Assembly: GCF_963378095.1 (NCBI RefSeq)
Contig: NZ_OY726397.1
Location: 558,001-622,000, forward strand
Length of the DNA: 64,000 nucleotides
From: Mycolicibacterium sp. MU0053
GTDB lineage: Bacteria; Actinomycetota; Actinomycetes; Mycobacteriales; Mycobacteriaceae
Reading direction: 5' to 3'
The position numbers and the translations under genes were made by a program. The notes beneath the pieces are model-generated. The model was not told where the DNA came from. It did no database searches and worked only from the letters and a program-made list of their open reading frames with translations. Shown here piece after piece: positions 24,730 to 35,137 of the stretch; the stretch's first letter is position 1, and every line of letters begins with the position of its first letter.

Positions 24730-25551
24730 TCAGAACACCGTCGAGCCCAGGTCGACCGCGATCTGCGCCGCGGTGACATAGCGGGACTCGTCGCTGGCCA
24801 GCCAGCACACCGCGTCCGAGATGTCTTCGGGCTGGGCGATGTAGTCCGGCAGGAACGGCGTCACCATCTGCATCAGGCCTGGGTTCGTATCGTTGGCCCG
24901 CATCAGCGCGTTGAGCATGTCGCCGGTGCCCATCGGGGTGTTGACCGCGCCCGGATGCAGGCTGTTCACCCGGATCGAGTGCTTACCGAGTTCGGCGGCG
25001 AACGCGCGGGCCATCCCGGTCACGGCGTGCTTACTGGCGGTGTAGTGCACCATGAAGGGCTGCATCTTGATGCCGGCGGCGGAGCTCACCAAGATCACCG
25101 ATCCGCCGCGGCCGCCGTCGATGATCGTCTGCGCGCCCGCCATCACCGCGTTCCAGGTGCCGGTGACGTTGGTGTCCATCACATCGCGGAAGGCCTCCGG
25201 GGTGATCTCGTTCCACGGCTTCGGGGAGGTGATGCCGGCGTTCGCGACGATCACGTCGAGCCGGCCGAACTCCGCGACGCCCTTGCCGACCGCGTCGCGC
25301 AGCGCATCAAGGTCGCGGGTGTCGGCGACGGCCGACACGATGCCGCGGCCGGTTTCCTCCACCAGACGCACCGTCTCGGCGAGGTCCTCCGGCGTGGCCG
25401 AGTCGTACGGAACGCTGGGCGGCAACGGCCCCGCCAGGTCGACGGCGATGATGTTGGCGCCCTCGTTCGCCAACCGCACGGCATGGGCGCGGCCCTGCCC
25501 GCGCGCTGCGCCGGTGATGAAAACGACCTTGTCGGTGAGCCGTCCGCTCAT
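24730..25551 (-). CDS. Mycofactocin-coupled-type short-chain dehydrogenase
   Basis: 273 residues. The start KVVFITGAARGQGRAHAVRL and the insert after strand 2 (AVDLAGPLPPSVPYDSATP), followed by VSAVADTRD, are hallmarks of the mycofactocin-linked SDR branch, in which NAD(H) is bound tightly and reoxidised by mycofactocin rather than exchanged. The catalytic Ser is in LVSSAAGIK and the Tyr-Lys pair in VHYTASKHAV. The ATG at 25551 is followed closely by the family start. It is 16 bp downstream of a FadE gene and probably co-transcribed with it. The substrate, a secondary alcohol, is unknown. Confidence 0.88.
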   Translation of the reverse strand: MSGRLTDKVVFITGAARGQGRAHAVRLANEGANIIAVDLAGPLPPSVPYDSATPEDLAETVRLVEETGRGIVSAVADTRDLDALRDAVGKGVAEFGRLDVIVANAGITSPKPWNEITPEAFRDVMDTNVTGTWNAVMAGAQTIIDGGRGGSVILVSSAAGIKMQPFMVHYTASKHAVTGMARAFAAELGKHSIRVNSLHPGAVNTPMGTGDMLNALMRANDTNPGLMQMVTPFLPDYIAQPEDISDAVCWLASDESRYVTAAQIAVDLGSTVF

Positions 25552-25567
25552 AGTGCTCCTTAAGTGA

Positions 25568-26734
25568 TCAGTTTTGCCGCTGCGCGGCCTTGACTAAGCC
25601 GCCGCCGATGATCAGGCGTTGGATCTCGCTGGTTCCCTCGTACAGTCGCAGCAGCCGCACATCGCGGTAGATGCGTTCGACCGTCACGCCCCGCATGTAG
25701 CCGGCCCCGCCGTGCACCTGGACGGCCAAATCCGCCACCGTCCCGGCCATCTCGGTGCAGAACAGCTTCGCCACCGACGGTGCGATCCGGCGGTCCTCGT
25801 CGTCGACCCATTTGCGTGCGGCATCGCGCACCAGGGCCCGACCGGCCATCACCTGGGTCTGCTGGTCGGCGATCATCGCCTGCACCAGCTGGAAGTTGCC
25901 GATCGGGGTGCCGCCCTGCGTCGCGGTCGCGGCGTAGGCCACCGACTCGTCGAGCGCCCGTTGCGCGGCCCCGACGGCCAGGGCGGCGATGTGGACCCGG
26001 CCGCGGGCCAGCGAGGTCATCGCGGCCCGGTAACCGATGTCCTCGGCGCCACCGACCAGGGCCGCGTCGGGCACGCGGACGTCGTTGAACGTCACGTCCG
26101 AGGTCCAGGCGCCCTCTTGGCCCATCTTCGCGTCCTTGGCGCCGACCTCGACCCCGGCGGCATCCGCCGGGACCAGGAAGACGGCGATGCCGGCGCCCTG
26201 GTCGTCGGCCGGGCGGGTGCGGGCGAAGACCACGAACAGGTCGGCGTTGGGCGCGTTGGTGATGAACTGCTTCTGCCCCGAGATCACCCAGGCGGCGCCG
26301 TCCCGCACGGCCTTGGTGCGCAGCCCGGACGGGTTGGAGCCGGCGCCGGGTTCGGTCAACGCGAACGAGGCGACGACGTCTCCGGAGGCGATTCCCTCCA
26401 ACCACCGCGTCTTCTGCTCGTCGGTGCCGAAGCCGACCAGCACCTGCCCGGCGATGCCGTTGTTGGTGCCGAACATCGACCGCAGCGCCAGCGACGTGTA
26501 GCCGAATTCCATTGCCAGTTCGACATCTTGGGCCAGGTTCAGCCCGAGCCCGCCCCACTCCTGCGGGATGGCGTAGCCGAACAGGCCCATCCGCTTGGTC
26601 TGCTCACGAATGTCGTCGGGCACCTTGTCCTCGGTGAGAATCTCCTGCTCACGCGGAACGACGGCGCTGCGCACGAACTGCCGGGTCTGGGCCAGGATCT
26701 GCTGGAAATCGTCGTCGCTGACGGCGGCGCTCAT
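25568..26734 (-). CDS. Acyl-CoA dehydrogenase (FadE-type)
   Basis: 388 residues, standard length. Flavin-contact motifs include [19 protein letters not shown] and [13 protein letters not shown]. The C-terminal segment has [10 protein letters not shown] and [14 protein letters not shown], whose Glu after Tyr is the usual catalytic base. It introduces an alpha-beta double bond into an acyl-CoA and passes electrons to ETF. It is the first gene of a minus-strand pair with the mycofactocin-type SDR and is divergent from a FabG-like SDR. Chain-length preference cannot be read. Confidence 0.92.
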   Translation of the reverse strand: MSAAVSDDDFQQILAQTRQFVRSAVVPREQEILTEDKVPDDIREQTKRMGLFGYAIPQEWGGLGLNLAQDVELAMEFGYTSLALRSMFGTNNGIAGQVLVGFGTDEQKTRWLEGIASGDVVASFALTEPGAGSNPSGLRTKAVRDGAAWVISGQKQFITNAPNADLFVVFARTRPADDQGAGIAVFLVPADAAGVEVGAKDAKMGQEGAWTSDVTFNDVRVPDAALVGGAEDIGYRAAMTSLARGRVHIAALAVGAAQRALDESVAYAATATQGGTPIGNFQLVQAMIADQQTQVMAGRALVRDAARKWVDDEDRRIAPSVAKLFCTEMAGTVADLAVQVHGGAGYMRGVTVERIYRDVRLLRLYEGTSEIQRLIIGGGLVKAAQRQN

Positions 26735-26862
26735 GGCGGGGCTCCTTGGGCAGGGAACGGGCGATCACGGGGACTCGCACGACTTCGCAGAATCATATAT
26801 GCAATACGATGTTCGAAATATTGGCCCTCCCGGAGCCGGGAGCGGGACTTGAAGGAGCACAG
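26735..26862. promoter_or_regulatory. Divergent promoter region, AT-richer than its surroundings
   Basis: The 128-bp gap between the FadE and FabG-like starts contains a clear low-GC patch (26791-26823, including ATCATATATGC and TTCGAAATATTGG), expected for promoters in this genome. CAATA (26802-26806) and TATTG (26819-26823) form an inverted pair 12 bp apart. GGAG at 26852-26855 serves the GTG start at 26863. Confidence 0.4.
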
Positions 26863-27603
26863 GTGACACTGCTGGCGAATCAAACTGCGGTCGTGACGGG
26901 CGGTGCCCAGGGGCTGGGCCTGGCGATCGCCGAACTGTTCGTCGCCGAGGGCGCCAAGGTGGTGCTCGCCGACATCAACCTCGAGGCCACCGAGGAGGCC
27001 GCCCGCGGCCTGGGCGGACCCGACATCGCCACGGCCGTGCGCTGCGATGTGACCAGTTCCGCCGATGTCGACGCGCTGATCGCGGCCGCCGTGGCCTGGG
27101 GTGGCAGCCTGGACGTCATGGTCAACAACGCCGGCATCACCCGTGACGCCACCATGCGCAAGATGACCGAGGAGCAGTTCGACCAGGTCATCTCGGTGCA
27201 CCTGAAGGGCACCTGGAACGGGCTGCGGTCCGCGGCCGCCGTGATGCGCGAGAACAAGCGCGGTGCCATCGTCAACATGTCCTCCATCTCCGGCAAGGTC
27301 GGCATGGTCGGTCAGACCAACTACTCCGCGGCCAAGGCCGGCATCGTCGGCATGACCAAGGCCGCCTCCAAGGAACTCGCCTACCTCGGGGTGCGCGTCA
27401 ACGCGATTCAGCCCGGCCTGATCCGCTCGGCCATGACCGAGGCCATGCCGCAACGGATTTGGGACTCCAAGGTTGCCGAGGTGCCACTGGGCCGCGCCGG
27501 CGAACCCGCGGAGGTGGCCAAGGTCGCGTTGTTCCTGGCCTCGGATATGTCGTCGTACATGACCGGCACGGTCCTGGAGGTCACGGGCGGTCGGCACCTG
27601 TGA
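26863..27603 (+). CDS. FabG-like 3-oxoacyl reductase / SDR
   Basis: 246 residues, very close to the FabG pattern: [40 protein letters not shown], Ser in [13 protein letters not shown], and Tyr-Lys in TNYSAAKAG, ending [13 protein letters not shown]. In this setting it more likely acts as a 3-hydroxyacyl-CoA dehydrogenase in breakdown than in fatty acid synthesis, because thiolase and FadE genes follow. The start is a GTG at 26863 after GAAGGAGC. A short hairpin and 97 bp separate it from the thiolase gene. Confidence 0.9.
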   Translation: MTLLANQTAVVTGGAQGLGLAIAELFVAEGAKVVLADINLEATEEAARGLGGPDIATAVRCDVTSSADVDALIAAAVAWGGSLDVMVNNAGITRDATMRKMTEEQFDQVISVHLKGTWNGLRSAAAVMRENKRGAIVNMSSISGKVGMVGQTNYSAAKAGIVGMTKAASKELAYLGVRVNAIQPGLIRSAMTEAMPQRIWDSKVAEVPLGRAGEPAEVAKVALFLASDMSSYMTGTVLEVTGGRHL

Positions 27604-27635
27604 TGCGTGCGGTTGTCCGCCGAGATCGACGAGAT

Positions 27636-27661
27636 GCCGGAAGTTACTCGCACTTTCCGGC
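27636..27661 (+). other. Hairpin between the FabG-like and thiolase genes
   Basis: GCCGGAAGT and ACTTTCCGGC pair with one bulged base around a short loop. It may attenuate read-through or protect the upstream mRNA. It has no U-tract, as usual in mycobacteria. Confidence 0.4.
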
Positions 27662-27700
27662 CCAAAGGGACGTTTGGGCGAACGGGGGGAGGGTGCTGTG

Positions 27701-28911
<1,211 letters not shown>

Positions 28912-28915
<4 letters not shown>

Positions 28916-30105
28916 CCAGACTTGCCCAGACCCTCGGGTTGACCGAGTTTCAAACCGAGATCGTCACGACGGTACGGCAGTTCGTCGACAAGGAGATCAT
29001 CCCGGCCGCTCAGGAGCTGGAGCACGCCGACACCTATCCGCAGGCCATCGTCGATCAGATGAGGACCATGGGGCTGTTCGGCCTGATGATTCCCGAAGAG
29101 TACGGCGGCCTCGGCGAGTCGCTGCTGACCTATGCGCTGTGCGTGGAGGAACTGGCCCGCGGCTGGATGAGCATCTCCGGCGTGATCAACACGCACTTCA
29201 TCGTCGCCTACATGATTCGTCAGCACGGCACCGACGCCCAGAAGCAATACCACCTGACCAAGATGGCCACCGGGGAGTCCCGCGGGGCGTTCAGCATGTC
29301 GGAGCCGGAACTCGGCTCCGATGTCGCCGCGATCCGGACCCGCGCCCGCCGCGAGGCCGACGGCAACTACGTCATCGACGGCCAGAAGATGTGGCTGACC
29401 AACGGCGGCAGCTCCACCCTGGTGGCGACCCTGGTGCGCACCGATGAAGGCGCGGCCAAGCCACACCGCAACCTCACCGCGTTCCTCATCGAAAAGCCGT
29501 CTGGCTTCGGCGAAGTCGCACCCGGACTCACCATCCCGGGCAAGCTCGACAAGCTGGGCTACAAGGGCATCGACACCACCGAGATGATCTTCGACGGCTA
29601 CCGGGCCAGTGCCGACGACGTCCTCGGCGCCAAGCCCGGGCAGGGCTTCGTTCAGATGATGGACGGGGTGGAGGTCGGCCGGGTCAACGTGTCCGCCCGC
29701 GCCTGCGGGGTCGGTATCCGCGCGTTCGAGCTCGCGGTGCGTTACGCCCAGCAGCGCAGCACCTTCGGCAAGCCGATCGCCGAACACCAGGCGATCGCGT
29801 TCCAGCTCGCCGAGATGGCCACCAAGGTCGAGGCCGCGCACCTGATGATGGTCAACGCGGCCCGGCTCAAGGACTCCGGGGAACGCAACGATGTGGCCGC
29901 CGGCATGGCCAAGTACCTGGCCAGCGAGTACTGCGCGGAGGTCACCCAGCAGAGTTTCCGGATTCACGGCGGCTACGGCTATTCCAAGGAGTACGAGATC
30001 GAGCGGTTGATGCGCGATGCGCCGTTCCTGCTCATCGGCGAGGGCACCAGCGAGATCCAGAAGCAGATCATCAGCAAGCGGCTGCTGGCCGAGTACCAGA
30101 TCTGA
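28912..30105 (+). CDS. Acyl-CoA dehydrogenase (FadE-type)
   Basis: 397 residues. The mid-region flavin motifs are FSMSEPELGSDVAAI and YVIDGQKMWLTNGG. The C-terminal end has IHGGYGYSKEYEIERLMRD and LIGEGTSEIQKQII with the catalytic Glu. It oxidises an acyl-CoA in the same pathway as the thiolase to which it is translationally coupled. The start is a GTG at 28912. It is followed after 5 bp by a GntR regulator. The substrate is unknown. Confidence 0.93.
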
Positions 30106-30110
30106 TCGCC

Positions 30111-30782
30111 GTGACCGTAGGGGATTTCGCCGCCCGGCCGCAGTTGTCGGAGGACGTTGCCCGGCTGGTGCGCGGCCGAATCTTCGACGGCACATATGCC
30201 GCGGACAGCTACATCCGGCTGGAACTGCTGGCCGCGGAGTTGGGCATCAGCGTCACCCCGGTGCGGGAGGCGCTGGTGGAACTGCGCGCCGAGGGACTGC
30301 TGACGCAGCAGCCGCGGCGGGGCTTCGTGGTGCTGCCGGTGACCCGCCGCGACATCGCCGACGTCTCCGATGTGCAGTCCCATATCGGCGGGGAACTCGC
30401 GGCCCGGGCCGCCGCCAACATCACCGCGGCACAACTCGCGGAGGTCGAGTCCATTCAGGCCCGGTTGGAGGCCGCCTATGACGGCGACGACGACGTTCTG
30501 GTGGTGCGGCTCAATCACGACTTCCACCGCGCCATCAACGTGGCCGCGGACTCCCCGAAGCTCGCGCAGCTGATGTCCCAGATCACCAGGTACGCACCGG
30601 AAACGGTGTTCCCGATGGTGGCCGGCTGGCCGGCGAAGTCCATCCGGGACCATCGCCGGGTGCTGGCGGCGCTCGCCGACGGCGACGAGAAAAAGGCCCG
30701 CGCGGCGATGTCGGAGCATCTGTGCGCCGGCGCCGAACCACTGATCGAGCATCTGGTGGCGCGCGGAGTCATCGAGCAATGA
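30111..30782 (+). CDS. GntR-family (FadR/FCD-type) regulator
   Basis: 223 residues. The N-terminal winged helix is at about 8-75 (LVRGRIFDGTYAADSYIRLE, LGISVTPVREALVELRAEGL, RRGFVVLP). A helical FCD ligand domain is at about 85-215, with metal/ligand residues in NHDFHRAINVAAD and RDHRRVLAALADGD. FCD regulators usually bind carboxylates or acyl-CoA. It lies 5 bp after the FadE gene and starts with GTG, so it is the last gene of the operon it probably controls. A large palindrome immediately follows its stop. Confidence 0.9.
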   Translation: MTVGDFAARPQLSEDVARLVRGRIFDGTYAADSYIRLELLAAELGISVTPVREALVELRAEGLLTQQPRRGFVVLPVTRRDIADVSDVQSHIGGELAARAAANITAAQLAEVESIQARLEAAYDGDDDVLVVRLNHDFHRAINVAADSPKLAQLMSQITRYAPETVFPMVAGWPAKSIRDHRRVLAALADGDEKKARAAMSEHLCAGAEPLIEHLVARGVIEQ

Positions 30783-30792
30783 GAACCCAGCC

Positions 30793-30852
30793 GCGAGCAG
30801 ACACAAACTTCCCAGATTTCTGACGAAATCGGGGAAGTTTGTGTCTGCTCGC
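30793..30852. terminator. Large near-perfect palindrome after the GntR gene
   Basis: Two 28-nt arms (30793-30820 and 30825-30852) pair at 27 of 28 positions around a TGAC loop, giving a very stable hairpin 10 bp past the GntR stop. The outer GCGAGCAGACACAAACT is shared with the palindrome at 9049-9108. It most likely terminates the upstream operon; it ends just before the ribosome site of the CoA-transferase. Confidence 0.75.
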
Positions 30853-30869
30853 CGGAGATGGAGGAGACC

Positions 30870-32054
30870 ATGGGCGTACTGGACGGCATTCGCGTGCTCG
30901 ACTACGGCCGCTTCATCGCCGCCCCGTGGTGCAGTGCACTGCTGGCCGACATGGGCGCCGATGTGCTGCGGGTGGAAAAGCGCACCGGCGGTGAGGATCG
31001 CTGGGTGCAGTCCGTCACCGAAACCGGCGAGGGCGGAACGTTTTTGCAGTGCAACCGCAACAAGCGGTCCCTGACCCTGGATTCCACCACACCCGAAGGC
31101 GCGGAGATCACCCGCAGGCTGGTGGCGCAGTCCGACATCGTGATCGCCAACATGCCGGCGGCCGGGATGCGCGCGAATGGGCTGGACTACGCGACCCTGC
31201 GGGCGGTGAAGCCGGACATCATCTTGGCCAGCGCCACGGCCTACGGCGAGGGCGGGCCCTACAGCGACCGAATCGGCTTCGACGGCGCCGGGCAGGTCAT
31301 GTCGGGCGCGGTTGCCCGCCAGGGGCTTCCGGAGCAACCCATCCGGACGGTGGTGCCCTACGCGGATTTCGGCACCGCGCTCACCCTCACCATCGGGGTG
31401 ATGATGGCGCTGTACCACCGCGACCGCACCGGCGAGGGACAACACGTCGAGGGCGCGTTGCTGCCCACCGCGATGATGATGTCCAATGCGTTCCTCATCG
31501 AGCGGGATCTGCTCGGCCTCGACAAGCCGCGGATGGGTAATCAGGGTGGCTCGGTGGCACCGTGCGACCTGTACAGGACCAAGGACGACGACTGGGTGCT
31601 GCTGCAGATCGCGGGCCAGCCGATGTTCAAACGCTGGTGCCGGCTGGTGGGCCGGGAGGACCTGTTCGACGATCCCCGATACGGCGACGACGACCTGCGC
31701 TGGCAGCGCAGCGAGGAACTGAACGGGATCATGGCGCGGTGGTGTGCGGACAAGACCAAGGCCGAGATCATGACCGCGCTCGAGGCTGCCAAACTGCCTG
31801 CGGCGCCCATGCTCACCACGCAGGAGGTGCTCGACGATCCGCACGTGCAGGCCATGGGGTTTCTGCAGCGGGTGCCGTTCCCCGGCACGGCCAAGGATGT
31901 GCCGATCATCGAGACCCCGTTCCGGATGTCGGCTACCCCCGGCGAAATCCGCATGCGGGCCCCGCTGCTCGGCGAACACACCGATGAGGTGTTGGGCGAG
32001 ATCGGCTTTGCCGCGGCCGAAATCGAGGAGCTGCGGACCCGGGAGATCGTGTAG
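30870..32054 (+). CDS. CaiB/BaiF-type family III CoA-transferase
   Basis: 394 residues. The N-terminal motif is GIRVLDYGRFIAAPWCSALLA with GADVLRVEK; the catalytic Asp is Asp166 in PYADFGTALTL; the C-terminal part has AAPMLTTQEVLDDPHV. The enzyme moves CoA between carboxylic acids through an aspartyl-CoA thioester. The ATG at 30870 has GGAGGAG 5 bp upstream and is preferred over the ATG at 30858. It converges on a FadD gene with only 4 bp between the stops. It gives an ATP-free way to activate the substrate of this cluster. Confidence 0.92.
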   Translation: MGVLDGIRVLDYGRFIAAPWCSALLADMGADVLRVEKRTGGEDRWVQSVTETGEGGTFLQCNRNKRSLTLDSTTPEGAEITRRLVAQSDIVIANMPAAGMRANGLDYATLRAVKPDIILASATAYGEGGPYSDRIGFDGAGQVMSGAVARQGLPEQPIRTVVPYADFGTALTLTIGVMMALYHRDRTGEGQHVEGALLPTAMMMSNAFLIERDLLGLDKPRMGNQGGSVAPCDLYRTKDDDWVLLQIAGQPMFKRWCRLVGREDLFDDPRYGDDDLRWQRSEELNGIMARWCADKTKAEIMTALEAAKLPAAPMLTTQEVLDDPHVQAMGFLQRVPFPGTAKDVPIIETPFRMSATPGEIRMRAPLLGEHTDEVLGEIGFAAAEIEELRTREIV

Positions 32055-32058
32055 GCGG

Positions 32059-33597
32059 CTATCCCTGCGGCGGCCCGAACAGCGTGCGCAACCGCGCGAC
32101 GTCGACCTTCCCGGTGGCACCGCGGGGCACGGCATCGGCATCGTCGGTCAGCAGCCACCGCGCCGGAACCTTGAACGCGCTCAACCGCTCCCGCGCACCC
32201 GCCCGTAGCTCGGCTTCGGACACTGTCGCGGGGTCGCCGACCACCAACGCGGCGACCTGATCACCCTGAGCCCCAGATACATTCGTCACGAACGCGCCCT
32301 GCACGCCGGGCAGGGCGCGCAGCACCGACTCCACCTCGCTCGGGTACACCGTGGCGCCGCTGACCTTGAACATGTCGTCGCAGCGACCGTGATAGAACAG
32401 GAAGCCGTCGGCGTCGAGGTGCCCGAGGTCGCCGGTCGGGTAGTAGCCGTCGGCGGTGAACACCTCCCGGTCCGGGCGCCGGCAGATCCCGCGCATCAGA
32501 TGGGGCCCGCGTAGTTCGATGACGCCTACGGTCCCGGTCGGCACAGGTGCGCCGGTCTCGGGGTCCGCGATGCGAACGGTCATCCCCGGGAACGGTTTTC
32601 CGCAGCTTCCCCAGGCCGCAGCCGGCATATCGGTATCGGCCGGATACCCGCAGTACGGGCCGAACGACTCGGTCATGCCGAACAGCTTCGCTCGCGCGCC
32701 GGGAGCACCCCGCAGCGGCGGCGGGAGCAGCGCCTCCAGGCTGCCCGGTTGCAGGCTGGAGAGGTCCGCGCCCACCGCGTCGACCTGGCGTGCAAGCGCT
32801 TCGGCTTGATCGGGCCAGCCCCGGAACAGCGTGACGCGTTCCCGGGACAGCAACGGCAGCGTCGTCTCGGGGGTGGGGATCGCCTCGGTGACCAGGGTGG
32901 CACCGGCGGCCAGCGCGGTCATCACACCACCGCTGAAACCGCCGACCCAGAAGAACGGCATCGGCAGATACAGCCGGGTGTCCGCGCGGACGCAACGCGC
33001 CGCCAAGCCGGAGCGCACGGCATCGAACGAGTTGCCGTGACTGTGTTGGATCCCTTTCGGGGCTCCGCTGCTGCCGGAGGTGAAGATGACGGTCAGCAGG
33101 TCGGCGGGGCGAACGGTTGCGCTCAGCGCCTCGACGAACCCGGGCGGTAACCGCGGCGCGTCCAGCTCGAACGCCTCTCGGTGGTCCCAGATCCGCTGCA
33201 GGGCAGGCAACTCGGAGCGGTCCGGGGTACCCAGTTCGTCCAGGTAGCGCCGCCCGCGGAACTCCACCGTGGTGATCAGGTGCTGCACCGCGGCGGTACG
33301 CAGTTGAGCAGCCAGTTCGCGCGGTCGCAGCAGGGTGCTCAGCGGGACCAGCACCGCCCCGATGCGGGTCAGGGCGCACGCGAGCTGAATCCAGGCGACG
33401 CCGTTGGGCAACAGCAGCCCCACTCGGGTGCCTTTGCTCACCCCGGCCGTGATGAGACCGGCCGCCAATCGGGCGCTGCTGAGGTCCAGGTCGCGATAGC
33501 TCAGCCGGGCCTCGGGGTCGACGACGGCTGCCTTTTCGGGGGCGGCGGCCGACCAGTGTCGCAGCACCGAGTCCATGGTCCGCGCCGGCTCAGGCAT
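32059..33597 (-). CDS. Acyl-CoA synthetase (AMP-binding, FadD-type) 1 of 3
   Basis: 512 residues, ANL superfamily. The P-loop is IFTSGSSGAPKGIQHSHG, the A5-type motif is LFGMTESFGPYCGYP, the hinge region is YYPTGDLGHLDADGFLFYHGR, and the C-terminal catalytic Lys is in PRGATGKVDVARL. It activates a carboxylic acid through an acyl-AMP to the CoA ester. The start ATG at 33597 overlaps the stop of the upstream ligase gene by 8 bp; the frame is open further. It is the last gene of a six-gene minus-strand operon holding three ligases and three crotonases. Confidence 0.9.
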   Translation of the reverse strand: MPEPARTMDSVLRHWSAAAPEKAAVVDPEARLSYRDLDLSSARLAAGLITAGVSKGTRVGLLLPNGVAWIQLACALTRIGAVLVPLSTLLRPRELAAQLRTAAVQHLITTVEFRGRRYLDELGTPDRSELPALQRIWDHREAFELDAPRLPPGFVEALSATVRPADLLTVIFTSGSSGAPKGIQHSHGNSFDAVRSGLAARCVRADTRLYLPMPFFWVGGFSGGVMTALAAGATLVTEAIPTPETTLPLLSRERVTLFRGWPDQAEALARQVDAVGADLSSLQPGSLEALLPPPLRGAPGARAKLFGMTESFGPYCGYPADTDMPAAAWGSCGKPFPGMTVRIADPETGAPVPTGTVGVIELRGPHLMRGICRRPDREVFTADGYYPTGDLGHLDADGFLFYHGRCDDMFKVSGATVYPSEVESVLRALPGVQGAFVTNVSGAQGDQVAALVVGDPATVSEAELRAGARERLSAFKVPARWLLTDDADAVPRGATGKVDVARLRTLFGPPQG

Positions 33598-35137
33598 CGA
33601 AAAGACCTGCCAGCCCGGCGATGTCGATCTTGCCGCTGGACAGCACCGGAACCTCGGCGGGTCGGCAGGCGGCAAAGCGCTTGGGAATTTTGTAGGCCGA
33701 CAGCGTCGCGCGCAGCGCCTCGGATGTGGCCGCCGGATCGAATGCCGACGGGTCCTCGAGTGCGATCACCGCCGCGACGATCTGACCGCGCACCGGATCC
33801 GGCAGGCCGAAAACATGCACTCCGGCAACGCCGCGGTCCGCGAGGACCCGGGTCAGCGCCGCCTCGACCTCCGGTGGGGCGACGTTGGCGCCGGCCGTCT
33901 TGATCATCGACCCGGCGCGGCCGAGGAAGTAGAAGAATCCGTCGGCATCGACGCGCACCAGGTCCCCGGTGTGGAACCAGCCGTGGGCGTCGAAGCAGTC
34001 CTCGCGGGCCAGCCCGTAGTAGCGCTGCATCAGATACGGCCCGCGCAGCCACAATTCGGAGTCGATCACCTGGGCCTCGAATCCGGGCGCGAGCCGGCCG
34101 AAGGAGCCACGGCGGGACTCGGGTTGGTCGGTGTCGTCGCGGTCGATCAGCGCGACGCTGCCGGTCTCGGTCATGCCCAGCATGTTGTGCCGGAGTTCGG
34201 GGTCGGCGGGGCGGACATCGACGGGCATCAGCGGGTAGAGGTTGCCGCGCCGCAACGACGACAGATCCCGCTCGGTGAAGCTCGGATGCCTGGAGAGGTG
34301 GGCGATGCCCGCCGCGAAACCGTTGCCGACGGTGGGTTTCTCGGCCTCCAGCAGGTCCAGCGTCACTGCGGCGTCGGTGGCGTTGGAACACACCAGGGTG
34401 GCGCCGGCGATGAACGTCGACAGCAGGCTGAACGCGAACCCGCCGATCCAGCAGAACGGCGAGTTGGAGAACAGGATGTCGGATGCGGTCAGGCCGCGGA
34501 TCGCGTTGAGATTGGCCTGATGTTCCAGCAATGCGCCGTGGGTATGGACCGCGCCCTTGGGCCGGCCGGTGGACCCCGAGGTGTAGACGATCGCCAAGAC
34601 GTCGGCGGCCGCCACGTCGGCTTCGGTGGCCGCCAGCAGCGCGGGATCCGTCGCCGCGCCGCGGCGCGCCAGCGCATCGGTGTCGAACAGGATGTGCCGC
34701 AACACTGGTGCGGCGGTGGTGAACAGCGCTGCGGTCCCGTCGAATTCGTTCACGTCGACACCGAGGGCCGCGCCGACCCGCTGCCGGTAGTCGTGGTTGC
34801 GGTAAGCAGTGGCGGCCAACAGGACCGTCACATCGCTGCGCACCAGTTGATCCCGCAGTTCGGTCGCGGTGAGGAAGGTGGAGAACGGCACCACCACCGC
34901 GCCGATCCGGGCGGCGGCCAGCGTCGCGACGACGAACTGGGCACCGTTGGGATACCACAGCCCGACGTGGGTGCCCTTGCCGACGCCCAGGGCCAGCAAC
35001 CCGCGGGCGAGTTCGGCCGAACGGTGTTCGGCGGCGGCGTACGTGAGCCGTTCGTGATCGCACACCAGCAGCGGTTGATCGCCTCGACGGTGTTGGCGGT
35101 CGAGCACGCCCGCAACGGTCAGGCCGTCAGCCGCCAT
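33590..35137 (-). CDS. Acyl-CoA synthetase (AMP-binding, FadD-type) 2 of 3
   Basis: 515 residues. The P-loop is IVYTSGSTGRPKGAVHTHG, the middle motif is MLGMTETGSVALIDRDD, the hinge is GWFHTGDLVRVDADGFFYFLGR, and the C-terminal Lys is in PVLSSGKIDIAGL. The start is the ATG at 35137, overlapping the previous gene by 11 bp. It is clearly different in sequence from its two ligase neighbours, so the three are not a recent duplication and may take different acids in one route. Confidence 0.9.
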   Translation of the reverse strand: MAADGLTVAGVLDRQHRRGDQPLLVCDHERLTYAAAEHRSAELARGLLALGVGKGTHVGLWYPNGAQFVVATLAAARIGAVVVPFSTFLTATELRDQLVRSDVTVLLAATAYRNHDYRQRVGAALGVDVNEFDGTAALFTTAAPVLRHILFDTDALARRGAATDPALLAATEADVAAADVLAIVYTSGSTGRPKGAVHTHGALLEHQANLNAIRGLTASDILFSNSPFCWIGGFAFSLLSTFIAGATLVCSNATDAAVTLDLLEAEKPTVGNGFAAGIAHLSRHPSFTERDLSSLRRGNLYPLMPVDVRPADPELRHNMLGMTETGSVALIDRDDTDQPESRRGSFGRLAPGFEAQVIDSELWLRGPYLMQRYYGLAREDCFDAHGWFHTGDLVRVDADGFFYFLGRAGSMIKTAGANVAPPEVEAALTRVLADRGVAGVHVFGLPDPVRGQIVAAVIALEDPSAFDPAATSEALRATLSAYKIPKRFAACRPAEVPVLSSGKIDIAGLAGLFDA